Assembly: GCA_036768485.1 (NCBI GenBank) | Contig: JAVLUZ010000142.1 | Span: forward strand, 15,162,407 to 15,226,406 | DNA from: Mermis nigrescens | Lineage: Eukaryota; Nematoda; Enoplea; Mermithida; Mermithidae | Direction of reading: 5' to 3' | Length of the DNA: 64,000 nt | In this document: in pieces, positions 47,216-58,093 of the stretch | How the letters are laid out: each line of letters begins with the position of its first letter | Position numbering within the stretch: position 1 is the first letter of the stretch | Program-made: the position numbers and the translations under genes | The notes under the pieces: generated by a model | Databases searched by the model: none | The model's input: only the letters and a program-made list of their open reading frames with translations | What the model was told of the DNA's origin: nothing

Positions 47216-48230
47216 AGTGCAAAGTTGGTTTCTAGGGAGGGGGATACCAACCCTCAGGCACACGTGTGGCCTAGACCTGATGGAATAGAAAAACGAAGAG
47301 GCGAAAAATGGCTTTTTTTTCTGGTTCTCATCACGGTTGACATCGAAAATCGCGAAGAACGACCGGTGCTTATTTTTAGGGGGCGTGATGCATTCTAAGG
47401 CATATTGACTGTAAAGGTAGGTATAGTTTTAAACGATAAATACTGGAGAACATCATGAGTTTCTTTATTCTGAGCAATATAACATATGCGGCTTGATCAA
47501 GATAATTGCATCTAAAAACGGTAAATCGTACACGACTGCAGGAAAGCGGGAAAGGAAGGGAAAAAATAAAATTTAAAAGAAGAAACACACAAGAAAAAAT
47601 ATAAAAAAACAGAATAAAAAAAGAAAAGAATGTGAAAAAGCACGCTTGAATGGAAAGACGGATAAAGTGCATACAGAGCGAACGATACGGAAATTTTTTG
47701 AATGGCGATATTTTTTCATTTGGCACTTGACGGCAACACGAATGCTTTAAAAACTGGGCGGCATGCGTCGACAACCAATCTGAAAAACTGTCCTCGTTAA
47801 AAAATTATAGAGCAAGAAAAGCAAGCAAGCATATATTAAACTATAGAAAATGGAGTATACCTCTTACTCCTCCCAAGCATGTCGGGATCAGACATGCACG
47901 TTAGGAAGGGGGCTTGGGGGTCTAAGCCTCGAAAAATGGAAAAATTCAAAATTTTATGAGGAAAACGAGGCAGAATAAAGGCTAAAAATAGATGAAAATT
48001 GAAATTTTTCTTCAAAAGTACTCGAACTTGGCCAGAAACTGTGAAATTGTGCATTTTTAACGCTATTTCATCATTTAAATAAGTTTTTGAGAGTTAGCCC
48101 AAAAAAGCTTATTTTTGATCCTCCTCTATCACAACTGACTCCAGACCGGTCATGGTGTGCATTCATGGTCCGGACTCCAGAGGGCTAAAATATTTATAAG
48201 TGCTTCAAAAATCAGAGATTCGGTTATAAA
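47216..48230. other. Repeat relics, no gene
   Basis: 47220-47280 is a degraded M1-like end. 47870-48150 is a dispersed element with ATCAGACATGCACG and GACCGGTCATGGTGTGCATTC ends. 47376-47774 has an open minus frame of low-complexity F/L/S composition that I do not accept as a gene. Confidence 0.5.
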
Positions 48231-48494
48231 CATAGGTGGGCAGCAGCAAAATTCTGGAGGGAGGTGCAAGATTCTTCAAAGGTCAAGAAATAATCCTAAA
48301 AATAATGGTGTGGCGAAAAAAACACAATTTTTCAATATTTCTAATCGAGCACTATCCATTGGCATCAAAAATCGCGAAAAACTTTTTCTCCAAAAACTAA
48401 ATTCTGGAGGGTATTTTGATTGGGGATGGGGGTATTCGGCCTTTTTGGTAGGGGGTGCATACCCCCAAACCACCCCTCCCCACGCTCACGTGTG
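48231..48494 (+). mobile_element. M1 hAT-type MITE, complete copy
   Basis: 264 bp from CATAGGTGGGCAGCA to GCTCACGTGTG. Flanks GTTATAAA (48223-48230) and ATCATAAA (48495-48502) match at 6 of 8 bases. Confidence 0.72.
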
Positions 48495-48502
48495 ATCATA
48501 AA

Positions 48503-49174
48503 GTCTCACTGATTGAGGCTCCAAACAATGTTTTGAACGTCTAGCTATGCTAACAAACTAAAATTGCGAAATTTTCTAGACGGATTGTTTTTGCAGCAAA
48601 AATATGGTCAGAGAGCACAGAAGGTGTGAGAGTCAAGTTTGAAAAAGGACTTATATCTGAACTGGCTCAATATCTTTATACTCGTATTAGCTCTTCACGT
48701 CAAACAACATTTTTCGAGTCTTGCTATTAATAAACTTTCGTACTAGAATATTAGAGCTTAAAAAATGTTTCAACGGGTAAAACGATATGGTCAACAAATT
48801 ACTATACTCTCTTTCATTTGTTTGAGAGCTTTTTCAATAAATATGATCCACGTGAATTATGTAGGCAACAAAAGTGGCTTAGAATGCCTGACACAGTTTT
48901 ACCGTTCGACAGCAGGAAAGGTCACTATCATAGATCAATATGTTTGTAAAAAATCACATTAGTCTCAATAACGTAATAGTTTACTGAACTTTTAAACTTT
49001 TTCTAAAAAGTATTGAACAAATCAAACAGACTATAAACGCTGTGAAGCGCGGGAAAACTTTCAAGCCGAAAATTTCGCTGAAACATACTGAAAGCAGCAT
49101 AATTCGAACGTATTTTTCGAAAATAATATTCTGTGGTGCATCAGCATAGGTTCTACATGAATCAAGCTCCCAAA
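48503..49174. other. Unassigned spacer
   Basis: A short plus-strand frame at 48765-48962 has no recognisable features. AGAGCTTTTTCAATAAAT at 48825 is shared with the TIR element at 53301. Confidence 0.4.
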
Positions 49175-49428
49175 CATACGTGGGCAGCATCAAAATTCTG
49201 GATGAGGGGGGTGCGAGATTTTTCAAAGGTCAAAAATGGTTTTAAAAATGGTGGTATGGCGAAAAACACCATTTTTCAACGTTTCTAATTGAGCACTATC
49301 TATTGGTATCAAAAAATTGCGAAATAAAAAAAAAATTCAAAAATTGAATTCTGGGGGGTATTTTGGTTTCTGGGGGGTATTCGGCTTTCTGGGGGTGCAT
49401 ACCCCCAAACCCTCAACGCCCATGTGTG
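49175..49428 (+). mobile_element. M1 hAT-type MITE, complete copy
   Basis: 254 bp from CATACGTGGGCAGCA to GCCCATGTGTG, with perfect flanking CTCCCAAA (49167-49174 and 49429-49436). Confidence 0.82.
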
Positions 49429-49436
49429 CTCCCAAA

Positions 49437-50407
49437 CCTTTGCGTACATGTATGTACATAGCTTAACTTTATTGGGCTCGGATCTGTTCGGTTGATTGGG
49501 ATTTATTAAAATTTTGGTCACTCATTAGTTCCATGCGCACACGGACGTTGAGGTCTAAGGGATTTGGACCCCTCAGAACTCAAATAACCCCCATAATTGA
49601 ATTTCTGTTTGAATAGTCCCATTAGATGCCTAGAATTCGGTTGCTGCCAAACATGTAAAGCAAGAAAACTCTTAGGGAGGCTAAAACAAAAAATTTTTCT
49701 AAAATTTTTTCTTTTGAACTCAAGAACGACGGATACGCGTCATTAACACTGTTTTATTGGCCTTTCTGACGATATTCTTTTATACCCCTCCCAGGATTTG
49801 AACCCGAATCGATATACCCCAGAATTGAATTTGTGATGCTATTTCGGACACGATCTTGCCCCATCCCCCAGAATTTGGCGGCTGCCCATGTACAGTTTGC
49901 ACTATTTATGACGTGGTTGTATAAAGTACAAGTGAGGGAAATTCATTGTATCTGAAAATTCCATTTTAGAACTCGAACATCCTCCAATAAATGTTTGCTT
50001 TTTTAATAAAGATGTGAACTTTGTCATTTGAATTAGAAATAAAAGCTTTAATCAATTTGATTATTTAAAAAATTCAATTTAAATAGAATTAATCCAATAA
50101 TTAAATTTGATAAATTTAATAATTTAATTTCAATAACTGTATGATATTGGTAATGTACATATGTGTACATATTTACCTATATAATTACATAGGTATAGGT
50201 ATGTACACTCGTTATTTCTCAATCTTTTGCGCACTTATGATCCAACAATAAAAACATGCACGCGTCATTATAATACAGAAGTAGGTCCCTGTGATTAATT
50301 AATTATGCATGCAAAACTTGCTAAATAAGCTATCATTTGCAAATGCAGATCGGGACGATTCATTTTTTTGCCGTCGAAAGAGAAAGGACAAGAAGCGATT
50401 TTTTTAG
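49437..50407. other. Degraded M1 copies and AT-rich spacer
   Basis: 49535-49670 and 49800-49890 are diverged reverse M1 fragments (CCAGAATT..GG(T/C)(T/G)GCTGCC). 50040-50260 is AT-rich low-complexity DNA. No gene until 50408. Confidence 0.5.
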
Positions 50408-50540
50408 ATGCAGCATTCAACGATTGAGCACAGGCTATTACTAATATTCTCTATTCTCTTGCTGCAGATCGCTGTGGATCGTGTGCTTGGAGTTTGTGGC
50501 CGGTTTCCAGAAGGGTGTCAAACGTGTAACAGAGGGTCTA
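50408..50540 (+). CDS. Possible first exon of a secreted Cys-rich protein
   Basis: The ATG at 50408 opens a classic signal peptide: charged start, then LLLIFSILLLQIAV, then a polar cleavage region and VCGRFPEGCQTCNRGS with three cysteines. The exon ends phase 1 at GGGTCTA|GTAAGT, a near-consensus donor; beyond it the frame loses this character. A strong internal acceptor (TTCTCTTGCTGCAG|ATCGC) also lies within the stretch, so this could instead be an internal exon starting at 50468. I found no second exon downstream, where MITEs and the gypsy element dominate. The strand is opposite to the large gene. Confidence 0.4.
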
Positions 50541-50680
50541 GTAAGTGTTTTAGGTACACTGAAAAAAATTGTCGTATTTTTGCCCAACAAAGTCGGGTTA
50601 ACGGAATTTTGTGGGGTTAAAGCTTAAATTTCTATGTAGTGGGCGTGATTAAGCCAACTAACTTAGTTACGCCTTGTATG

Positions 50681-50948
50681 CATACGTGGGCAGCAAGGAA
50701 TTTCTGGGGGGAGGGGTGCAAGATTTTTTTGAATGTAAAACAAATGGTCTTAAAAATGGTGGTATGGTGATAAAAGCACCATTTTTTCGACGTTTCTCGT
50801 CAAGCACTATCCATTGGCATCGAAAAATTGCAAAAAAACGAAAAAAATTTTCAAAAATTGAATTCTGGGGGGGGGGTATTTTGATTTCTGGGGAGGTATT
50901 TTTGTTTCTGGGGGCTGCATACCCCCCAAACCCCCACGCCCAGGTGTG
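50681..50948 (+). mobile_element. M1 hAT-type MITE, complete copy
   Basis: 268 bp from CATACGTGGGCAGCA to GCCCAGGTGTG, with perfect flanking CTTGTATG (50673-50680 and 50949-50956). It lies in the presumed first intron of the exon at 50408. Confidence 0.82.
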
Positions 50949-51129
50949 CTTGTATGTACAAGCGGTGGCTTGAATAGCCGCTTCCTGTACATATGTACCT
51001 ACGTATTCGAATATTGGGTAAGATCAACCAACTTTATTCGCATATTAAGCTTATTTTCACTATAACTGGTGAAATTAGCATTTAAGCGCTTGCTATACTT
51101 GAGTTAAACAATAATATGACATACCTATA

Positions 51130-51294
51130 GTCTGTTTCACATAAGTTTGGGCATAAATTTTGAGATATTTTTTCAAAAGCAAGCCGACGGATTACGATAA
51201 TTATTAATCGAATCAATCCTATAATCGCAATCTATCGGCTTATTATCGGACATATTTTTTTAAATTTATGTCCAAACTTGTGTAAAGCACACTA
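51130..51294. mobile_element. TATAGTCTG MITE with ~35-bp TIRs
   Basis: The left end ATAGTCTGTTTCACATAAG and right end CTTGTGTAAAGCACACTAT are inverted partners, with the inner AAATTTATGTCCAAAC matching GTTTGGGCATAAATTT. It sits between TA dinucleotides. Related ends occur at 53301-53845 and 53970. Confidence 0.65.
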
Positions 51295-51299
51295 TAATT

Positions 51300-52050
51300 G
51301 ATACATTTTTGAAGGCATTTTAAGAACATTTGAGTAGTATCGACTTCAAACTCAGGCGCTACAGTAATAAGCTTACTGTGAGTCTTAAAATACAAAGTGG
51401 TTGATGATCAGTGATTACTCATCAAGAAAGTGTTTCATACCTTTCAGGTTTGTTGAGCAAATCTCAGAAACCACTGCTCCAATTTTCGAAAAAATGAAAT
51501 GTTTTAGATAGAAAATGACTGTAAGTCCGGCACACTTAAAAATAGAAAAATGTGTCCAGGCCCCATTCACTCTGTATTGTAGGTAGAAGCAACATAGTTG
51601 CGTCTTTAGATGGGCTTTCTTGAACAATAAATGCGATTAAACAAAATTTGCTCGTTCTTCCGGTTTGTTCAATACCAATTTGTGTCATGGGGGCAGCCAT
51701 TTTGGAAAATAATACTTCAAGCTGTATCTGTCTGACTACTTATCGTAAATTATTGGTCAAGCACATTTTGAAAAGCGCAGAAAGCGAAGTTTCAAATGAC
51801 TATTTGCCTGTTTGATTTGGATGAGTAGAAGAAATTGCAATATAAAAAAGTGCGTTTCTTACACAATATGATTTACAATTCTTAATTGCTTCGCAGTAGT
51901 AGTCACCATTTTTTATCAGATAGATACAAAATTTGAAACTATTTCAAATGCGCAAGTCTTCAAACATTGGCATTTTAAATCGAAAAATCATTTATGTTAC
52001 ACTGAGAACGATTGGATAGGGTTAAGCTGTTTTTTAAAAAGAAAGATAAT
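51300..52050. other. Unassigned spacer
   Basis: AT-rich; I see no gene or repeat that I can support. Confidence 0.45.
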
Positions 52051-52763
52051 AAAAAATTCATATTTCTTAACAAATCAATACCCGTTGTGTAAAGAGCGTA
52101 TAAAGTTTTACTGTAACGCTAATAACAAATAGTTTTTAGAATTTTGGTCGTTCATCTAGCTACCTCAGATTTACATTCTGTTTAATCTGTTTTTTTAAAC
52201 ATAGGGATTTGTCTAGTCCCGATGGCATTTTTTTATTTTTTTCAAAAGGGACTTAATTTCAGGGTGACAGTGTAAAGAGTATAAAGAATCTGAGGGTGAA
52301 AAAAACACATTTTGGCCAGTTTTTCGTCTGCCAACAACTCCGGTTATGATGAGTCCTAAGAAATTTATTCCAGCAGAAATATACTACGACTCAAGGGCTG
52401 CTCTCGGCTTACCAGCAATCTTTTTATATGCAATACGGAGTTAGATCCAGGGTTTCAAACTTCACACTCTAGTCAATGGTATGAAAAACAGATTTTGCCT
52501 ACGATTTCCTTGACAACTTCTCCGCTTATAAGTCGGGATAAATTGAATATATAATTATCGTAACCCCCGACTCAATGTCGATGAAAATTCTTAGAATTTA
52601 TGCACGAAGTTATGTGAAACAGATTATAGTTGATTCTTTCAACTGTCACAGGCATGTATATGTAGGTAACTTTTCCCTAGTCCTCTCCTTCTTTAATTTC
52701 CCTAAGGGCGTGATTCCAAGTATATTTATCCTTTTTGTTCCATCGGAGCATTTTTATTGCTAG
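52051..52763. repeat. Reversed 'TTTACAC' family segment plus one arm of the long-arm TIR element
   Basis: 52270-52560 is the inverted paralogue of about 40010-40285 (CCAACAACTCCGGTTATGA, CTTACCAGCAA). 52667-52763 is a single right arm of the element at 38070-38867, ending GGAGCATTTTTATTGCTAG. No gene. Confidence 0.6.
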
Positions 52764-53300
52764 TTAAAATAATATGTGTATCACATTTTTATCCTTTTAA
52801 TTTTGGATACTTGCAATATGTTGTACAGTAGGTACGTACATATGTATGTACATAAATAATTTAAATCCCGTAAGTTTTAATTTTGAACAAATGGCCATAT
52901 TTGAGATTTTCGATTATGCTATAGGAATCGTTGGTACTACACCAATTGCCTTGATAGACGCAACGAGCTCATAAGCAGAAATCCTCAGGCAAGAAATATC
53001 CGGCCGGATAGGATAGTGATTCGCTGCTTTGAACAAGGCAGATGCAAAGCTTATTGCGGGTTGATTCTTCCTCTTGCAGACAACGAAGTGGGAGGCGGCG
53101 CTCCAGTTATCTGAAAAAATTGGACATGATTGTTTTGTTTCATGGTGTATTTGTGAAAGCTGAAGGAATATATTTGCAGAACGCAACATCCTTTTTTTAT
53201 TGCGATAACAATATCTGTTTTCCTCCCCTGAGATCGCGTGTTTAGGTTGGCAAACTATTTGCGATGGTAAAGAAGGTACATTCATTGAAGCGCATAGGTA
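52764..53300. other. Unassigned spacer
   Basis: Open frames on both strands overlap here without recognisable features. Confidence 0.4.
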
Positions 53301-53845
53301 TAGTCTGTTTCATTTATCCGAGAGCTTTTTCAGTAAATATTTTCGAAGGCTACAGTACCCCTTCTTTCTTATTCACAGTAGGTCGCTAGGTCTCACTGTG
53401 CAGCTCGTAGCAAAGAAAGGTTTTTCAATAACATTTTTGCGGCATAATTTATTCTCGTCTTCCAGCAGATCAATCAACTTACAGATAAAAATCGTGCATT
53501 CAGCTTATCGTAAGTTGACACTTTAAACACAATAAACTAAGATATTAAAGAACGCCGTCAACTCCCGCATACGTAGCTCCGTTTCTGCTTGTCGTCGAAG
53601 AAACGCGGGTTCGATTCCGGCCGATAGCTTTTTGTTTAGCGCACTTACTGTTGTATGTCCTAGCACTGATTAAATGCCTAAATAATGTAAATTTATATAG
53701 GCGGATTAGAGCGTTAAAAATGAAAGGAATCAAGCCACTGGCCCTCGCTGAGCTGATCTGCTGAATTACAGTAATTCGCCTTGTTTCGCTTATGTAGCCC
53801 TTGAAAAAATTTGCTAAAAAGCTTTCGAATAAATGAAACAGACTA
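53301..53845. mobile_element. TATAGTCTG element with ~50-bp TIRs
   Basis: The left end TAGTCTGTTTCATTTATCC...AGAGCTTTTTCAG and right end CTAAAAAGCTTTCGAATAAATGAAACAGACTA are inverted partners, and TA lies on both sides. It is non-coding. An internal GGTTCGATTCC (53608) resembles a tRNA B box, but stem pairing and the A box fail. Confidence 0.6.
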
Positions 53846-54479
53846 TAGAAGGTTAGGTATAACCTAAACGTATTGTTTGTGCAATCCACTATAGGCTTTT
53901 GCGTATAATATTGCTCCGAAGAAAAGCTGTAAGGCACCTACATACATACCTACCTATAGTCTTTTTTAACCCATTTATTTCACATAAGTTTGGGCATAAA
54001 TTCTAAGAATTTTTTCGAAAGTCTGTAAATGTAGGGGCCTGCATCTACAAGAGCGACGCAGACCGGCCTAACATTACCTTCGAGATTTACCTAGGTACGT
54101 AGGTACTTAAGTCTACGCTTAGTGCTGGCCCCGATCGCGCGGCCCTGGATAGCTTTCGATCTTTGGACCCTCAGAGACCTTACGGCTTCGATCCCCTCAG
54201 CCCTAATATTGCTGGCCGCTTTTATGTCGGGTGATCTCAGCAGCTACGCCCTAAGACCTAAGGCTACCTACCTAGTCTCGGTATTTGCCGCGGAGGTCAG
54301 TTGACCTATCTCAAGCTCAAGTTGAATATTTAACTTATTTTCCAATCAGTACCTATTTCAGAAAGGTTTTTTGGTTCCTAATATGTGTAGCACAATAGAC
54401 TATGAAAACAACAACATCGAGCTCTAATCTGATCAATCATCTCTAAAGATTAGATAATATTTTTTGATCAATTTTTGGT
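53846..54479. other. Unassigned spacer beyond the gypsy LTR
   Basis: Short AGGTACGTAGGTACTTA and CTAAGACCTAAGGCTACCTACC runs. No gene recognised. Part may be the outer end of the LTR. Confidence 0.35.
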
Positions 54480-55080
54480 TTGAGAAATAAATTAAGATTT
54501 CCAAATAAAAATAGCAATCATACGGAAATTACCTATCCGTCCACTCGGATGAGTTGCAATCCTCGACGTAGGAGTGGCCGACCTAACCCTCGGTATAACC
54601 GAAAACCCCTGGGTAGGTTTTTCTCTATTTTAATTCGACGAAGAATTCACGGCCTGGTTGCCGGACAACAACAATAAAGCAAAAAGAAAACGAAAACGTA
54701 CGGACTATACAATCGTACGACGGCCAACGAATGCCAACTGCCAACTAAACAACTTAAGTACATTGGCCTCAAGAGACCATTACAGTAAATTAAACAAAGA
54801 TCAAATTAACGTAATACTGATATCACTTTTATCTCAGATCGAATGTTCTCGATTAACGTAAGCGGTATGCATGAAACAATTACTATTATCATACACTTAA
54901 CTCTATGCTACCGGACAAGTATCTAAATGTTTTTTATTATTGAAAATTGGGGAAATAATGGGAAGACCGAAGGCATAGCCCACAGTGCACTATCATAGAT
55001 AGCTACTAGTATTGGCTATGTTATGGCTATCGCGAACTGCTAAGGCAAGTTCGCCTATACGTGTAACTCTCGCAGTTACA
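54480..55080 (-). repeat. 3' LTR of the Ty3/gypsy element (outer edge approximate)
   Basis: On the minus strand the LTR starts TGTAACTGCGAGAGTTACA at 55080, immediately after a purine-rich tract. TGTAACT/AGTTACA makes a 7-bp hairpin. An AATAAAA polyadenylation signal lies about 140 bases in. The outer boundary cannot be fixed because the 5' LTR is outside the window; 54480 is only a working limit. Confidence 0.55.
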
Positions 55081-55095
55081 CTCCCCCACGTATAG
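55081..55095 (-). promoter_or_regulatory. Polypurine tract for plus-strand DNA priming
   Basis: On the minus strand GTGGGGGAG sits directly before the LTR start TGTAAC, the standard position of a retroelement polypurine tract. Confidence 0.6.
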
Positions 55096-55980
55096 AAAAA
55101 AAATTTGAAACGAAGTGGAGAATTTTTTCGAGGGGTACACCAACGCCACTAGCGTCTACAACGCTTCTACAACTCGGCACTCTGGCGTTCGCAACGCCTC
55201 TACTCTGGCGTCCGCAACGCCTCATCCTGAGCGAACGTGAAAAACGAAAATAAAAGAACGAAAAAAATAACAAATAACGATAACAAATAACGGTCAACGC
55301 ATGACCTCGTTCGCACTCAGGAAACTCTCGAGCAACACTCTCAATGGCGCTAGGTAGAACTATATTGTTGCCCGAGTAATGATGAACTCCGGTCTTGGAC
55401 AGCATTGCATAATATTCGATTATGCTGTCCAATTAGCCTCCTTCAGTCCCCGGGTAATGAGAAAAATTTTGAATTGAAAAAGTTTTAAGATTGGGTATAA
55501 ATTAACCCCTTGTCCGTTAAAGAGTTAAGGTACCATAATAGTAACACCGCTAATTGAGCAAAAGAAAAATTAAGACACGGAATGATAAGGCAAAATTATG
55601 CTGAGCAAAATTAAAGTCACTGACGAGTTAAAACAAGAGGTAACGATAAAAACGAGAAAAAATGGCAAATTATGCGAGATAACGGGGAAAATACGAGCAC
55701 CGTCAAAGAAAAATTTACAGCAAGAAAGAAAAAATGACAAGAGAAAAAATTACACAGAAAAGAAACGATACGTGAAGTCCTGGAATCCACATTAGGACAA
55801 AAAACGAAAAAATGACAAAAAGCTGCTGGTCAAATTCGATGCCGATCGCAGAGTTCCAAAAAGTTCTGTACGTCAAACTTGTAAATTAATATTGATCCTG
55901 ATAATTGGCCTTCGAGCCATGCGATTTTCTGCGACGTCGTTGGCGTTGAAAATAATCGCGATCCGATTCAGGTTCGCGAC
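55096..55980. other. Non-coding 3' region between the extra ORF and the LTR
   Basis: 55140-55230 has repeated CTAGCGTCTACAACGC / CTCTGGCGT(C/T)CGCAACGCCTC units. 55600-55790 has a short plus-strand K-rich frame that looks accidental. No further gene was recognised. Confidence 0.45.
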
Positions 55981-56243
55981 CATACGTGGGCAGCAAAAAA
56001 ATTCTGGGGGGGGTGCAAGATTTTTTTGAAGGTCGAAAAATGGCCTTAAAAATGGTGGTATGGCGATAAAAACACCATTTTCGACGTTTCTCATCAAGCA
56101 CTATCCATTGGCATCAAAAAATTGTGAAAAAAACAAAAAAAATTTTCAAAAAATTGAATTCTGGGGGGTATTTTGATTTCTGGGGGGGGTATTTTGGTTT
56201 CTGGGGGGTGCATACCCCCAAACCCCCCTCACGCCCAGGTGTG
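55981..56243 (+). mobile_element. M1 hAT-type MITE inserted in the gypsy element
   Basis: 263 bp from CATACGTGGGCAGCA to GCCCAGGTGTG. Flanks TTCGCGAC and TTTGCAAT share 5 of 8 positions, with differences of the C-to-T or G-to-A type. It cuts the tail of the retrotransposon, so M1 moved after the gypsy insertion. Confidence 0.75.
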
Positions 56244-56279
56244 TTTGCAATGCGTATTCAAACGTTTGCAATACTGGTA

Positions 56280-58035
56280 TGGCGATTGCCTAAGCCCGTA
56301 CATATGTTGGCGTAAGCGTCGATGTGGATCGACTGGGCGATCGTCGTCCTCAAAATCGTTGTCGTCCTCGTAGTCATCCGCGTAACGACGCGGTATAGAT
56401 TGCACCGGAGTAAATAATTGCTCCGGCGTAAAACCATAAGTTTGTTCACGTGAAGATTCGCGTGGACGCTGTTGTTGTTGCGTAACAGGCCACGGTTTAG
56501 GTAAAAGTGGACCTGGTCGAAGTTGTGGCTGATAGATGGTTCTATTTCAACCACAGGTGAATCGTAAGGAATATCGGTCTGCGAAGAAATCGCAGAAGCT
56601 GGGGTACTTGAGCTAGTTGGTTTGGACTTTGGTTCGGTATCAGGTGCATTGACCGGGCCTGAAACTGAGTCGGCAACGGCCTGCAAACCCTGAACTTGTA
56701 GGTCAGGATTGTCGAACACATTAGCGTGAGCCAACGCTTCCATTACTGAGGCAATGGTGGTGGCTGCAGCTATGGCTGCTGGCAGTTGCGGAGCTGGACC
56801 ATAAAAGTCCTCAACTGTGAGTAACTCTCCGCCATCAGAATCAACTTCGACTTCAGTCACCGTGCTGGTTGACTGACCTCATGGTGGTTTGCGCAATGAC
56901 AACGGTATACGCGCTTTGGCTTTTGGGCCGCTAGCTTTAACGTGCCCTTCATCGTTTTTAAACGAAATTTGCATAGGCTTTCTATCGTCGGTAATGCGAT
57001 TATTCTGCGAGCAGCCTTCTATCAATATGAAGACATCAATAGTGATCAAGGCATCCATCGCTAAATAATGTTGCATATCCTGAGTTAAGGGTAAACTCCA
57101 CGCCTGTCCAAAATTATCAGGCGCGGTAGGATCAATAGCCATATCAAAGAAAAATTCAGCTAAGCGCTTTAATGTATGTGAATGCACTGTGATACGGAAA
57201 CGACGAGTAAACGCTCTCGCCAAGGGCTGAATATCAATAAAATTCGCACTGAACGGATCTTTCCAGTGCAGTTTGTTGCGAATTTCGGCGTCAGGAATCG
57301 CCAAAATTTCCTCAAAAGTTGGTCCGTATACGTGAAAATACGCAAGTTGATCTTGCGTAGGGTCATAACAAAATATATACACATTTGGTAAATGCGTTTT
57401 GAGCAACTGGTGAAGCCCAAACGGAGGTTGTGGGAAATTTGCAAGGTCCCAACAGAACACATGACCGTTCGCGCTCGCAACTTGGACGTAGCATACAAAT
57501 GGGCCATGGAGGTCCTGATAGGTGGGACACAGCTGCTTAAAACGCAGATCCCAGGTCTTATAACCTCTGCCTTTTCGGTCATTAACAAATTCGGAATCAT
57601 AGCCTAAGAATAATGTGCCATTTGTCATGTTTGATGGTTGGATTAAAGCCAAAATGGCCCCAAAAGACTCCTGATTGGTGGTGATTAGAACAGTGGATAG
57701 AAGTCTATTCTTTGGCACGCGTAGGGTTGCCAAAGGAAATCTATCAAATCTGTTCTCCCACCAGAGCTCTTGGTCGTTAATACGTTTACTATGATTTGTG
57801 GCTATATGTGTTGCTTTATGTTTTATCATTTTTGCGGTGAGTGCCTCTAAACCGCCATCACGACTATGGTCATTTTGTGGCAGCGGGTCTGGTACAACCA
57901 ACCCCGCTCCAACGCCATATTGGTCAAAGCCGAACGAAACTCATCTAGGGACGCGGGATCACGCCCCTCGAATTTGCATCGGCGACCAGCTGCCTCCAGC
58001 AATGCCTCCTTGCTTGGGGTACCTTGTGCAGCCAT
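56280..58035 (-). pseudogene. Extra ORF of the gypsy element: DEDDy 3'-5' exonuclease-domain protein, damaged
   Basis: Starts at the ATG at 58035 (ACCCATGG context), 59 bases after the integrase stop. After ~45 codons the frame moves by one base near 57905-57940. The long frame 56879-57901 then carries the exonuclease core: GYDSEF (D102, E104 counted from 57901; Exo I), DPTQDQLAYFH (D184; Exo II), NFIDIQPLA (D223), and HYLAMDA (Y279, D283; Exo III) preceded by AWSLPLTQ. This DxE...D...YxxxD layout, with a W..PL...Q lead into the last motif, is that of RNase D/WRN/EXD2/MUT-7 exonucleases. A single TGA at 56879 interrupts the frame, which resumes with acidic Ser/Pro/Ala sequence, shifts again near 56530, and ends in a Q-rich and Asp/Glu-rich tail. 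The intact protein would be ~580 residues. Known family role: removing nucleotides from 3' ends of DNA or RNA. The role in the element is unknown. Confidence 0.8.
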
Positions 58036-58062
58036 GGGTCTGCAAAAGGGAAAACATTAGAT
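58028..58062 (-). promoter_or_regulatory. Putative 3' splice site just upstream of the exonuclease ORF
   Basis: On the minus strand ATCTAATGTTTTCCCTTTTG is followed by CAG|ACCCATGG: a branch-point-like CTAAT, a pyrimidine tract, the AG, and four bases later an ATG in strong context. This would let the ORF be expressed from a spliced subgenomic RNA, as env is in gypsy-type errantiviruses. The matching donor would be near the 5' LTR, off the window. Confidence 0.55.
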
Positions 58063-58093
58063 AATGGTACGGCATGTGCTGTTTTAGAGCCAT

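Noticed and set aside
47376..47774. 132-codon minus frame rich in F, L and S
   Set aside because: Low-complexity AT-rich composition, no splice context or recognisable motif.
53550..53630. tRNA gene or tRNA-derived SINE suggested by GGTTCGATTCC
   Set aside because: The T stem does not pair properly, there is no acceptable A box or acceptor stem, and the site lies inside a TIR element.
53545..53937. 130-codon minus frame
   Set aside because: Most of it lies in the TATAGTCTG TIR element; composition is not protein-like and no motif was found.
57900..57950. Programmed -1 frameshift in the exonuclease ORF
   Set aside because: The frames overlap, but I see no slippery heptamer in the overlap, and other lesions in the same element make a mutation the simpler explanation.
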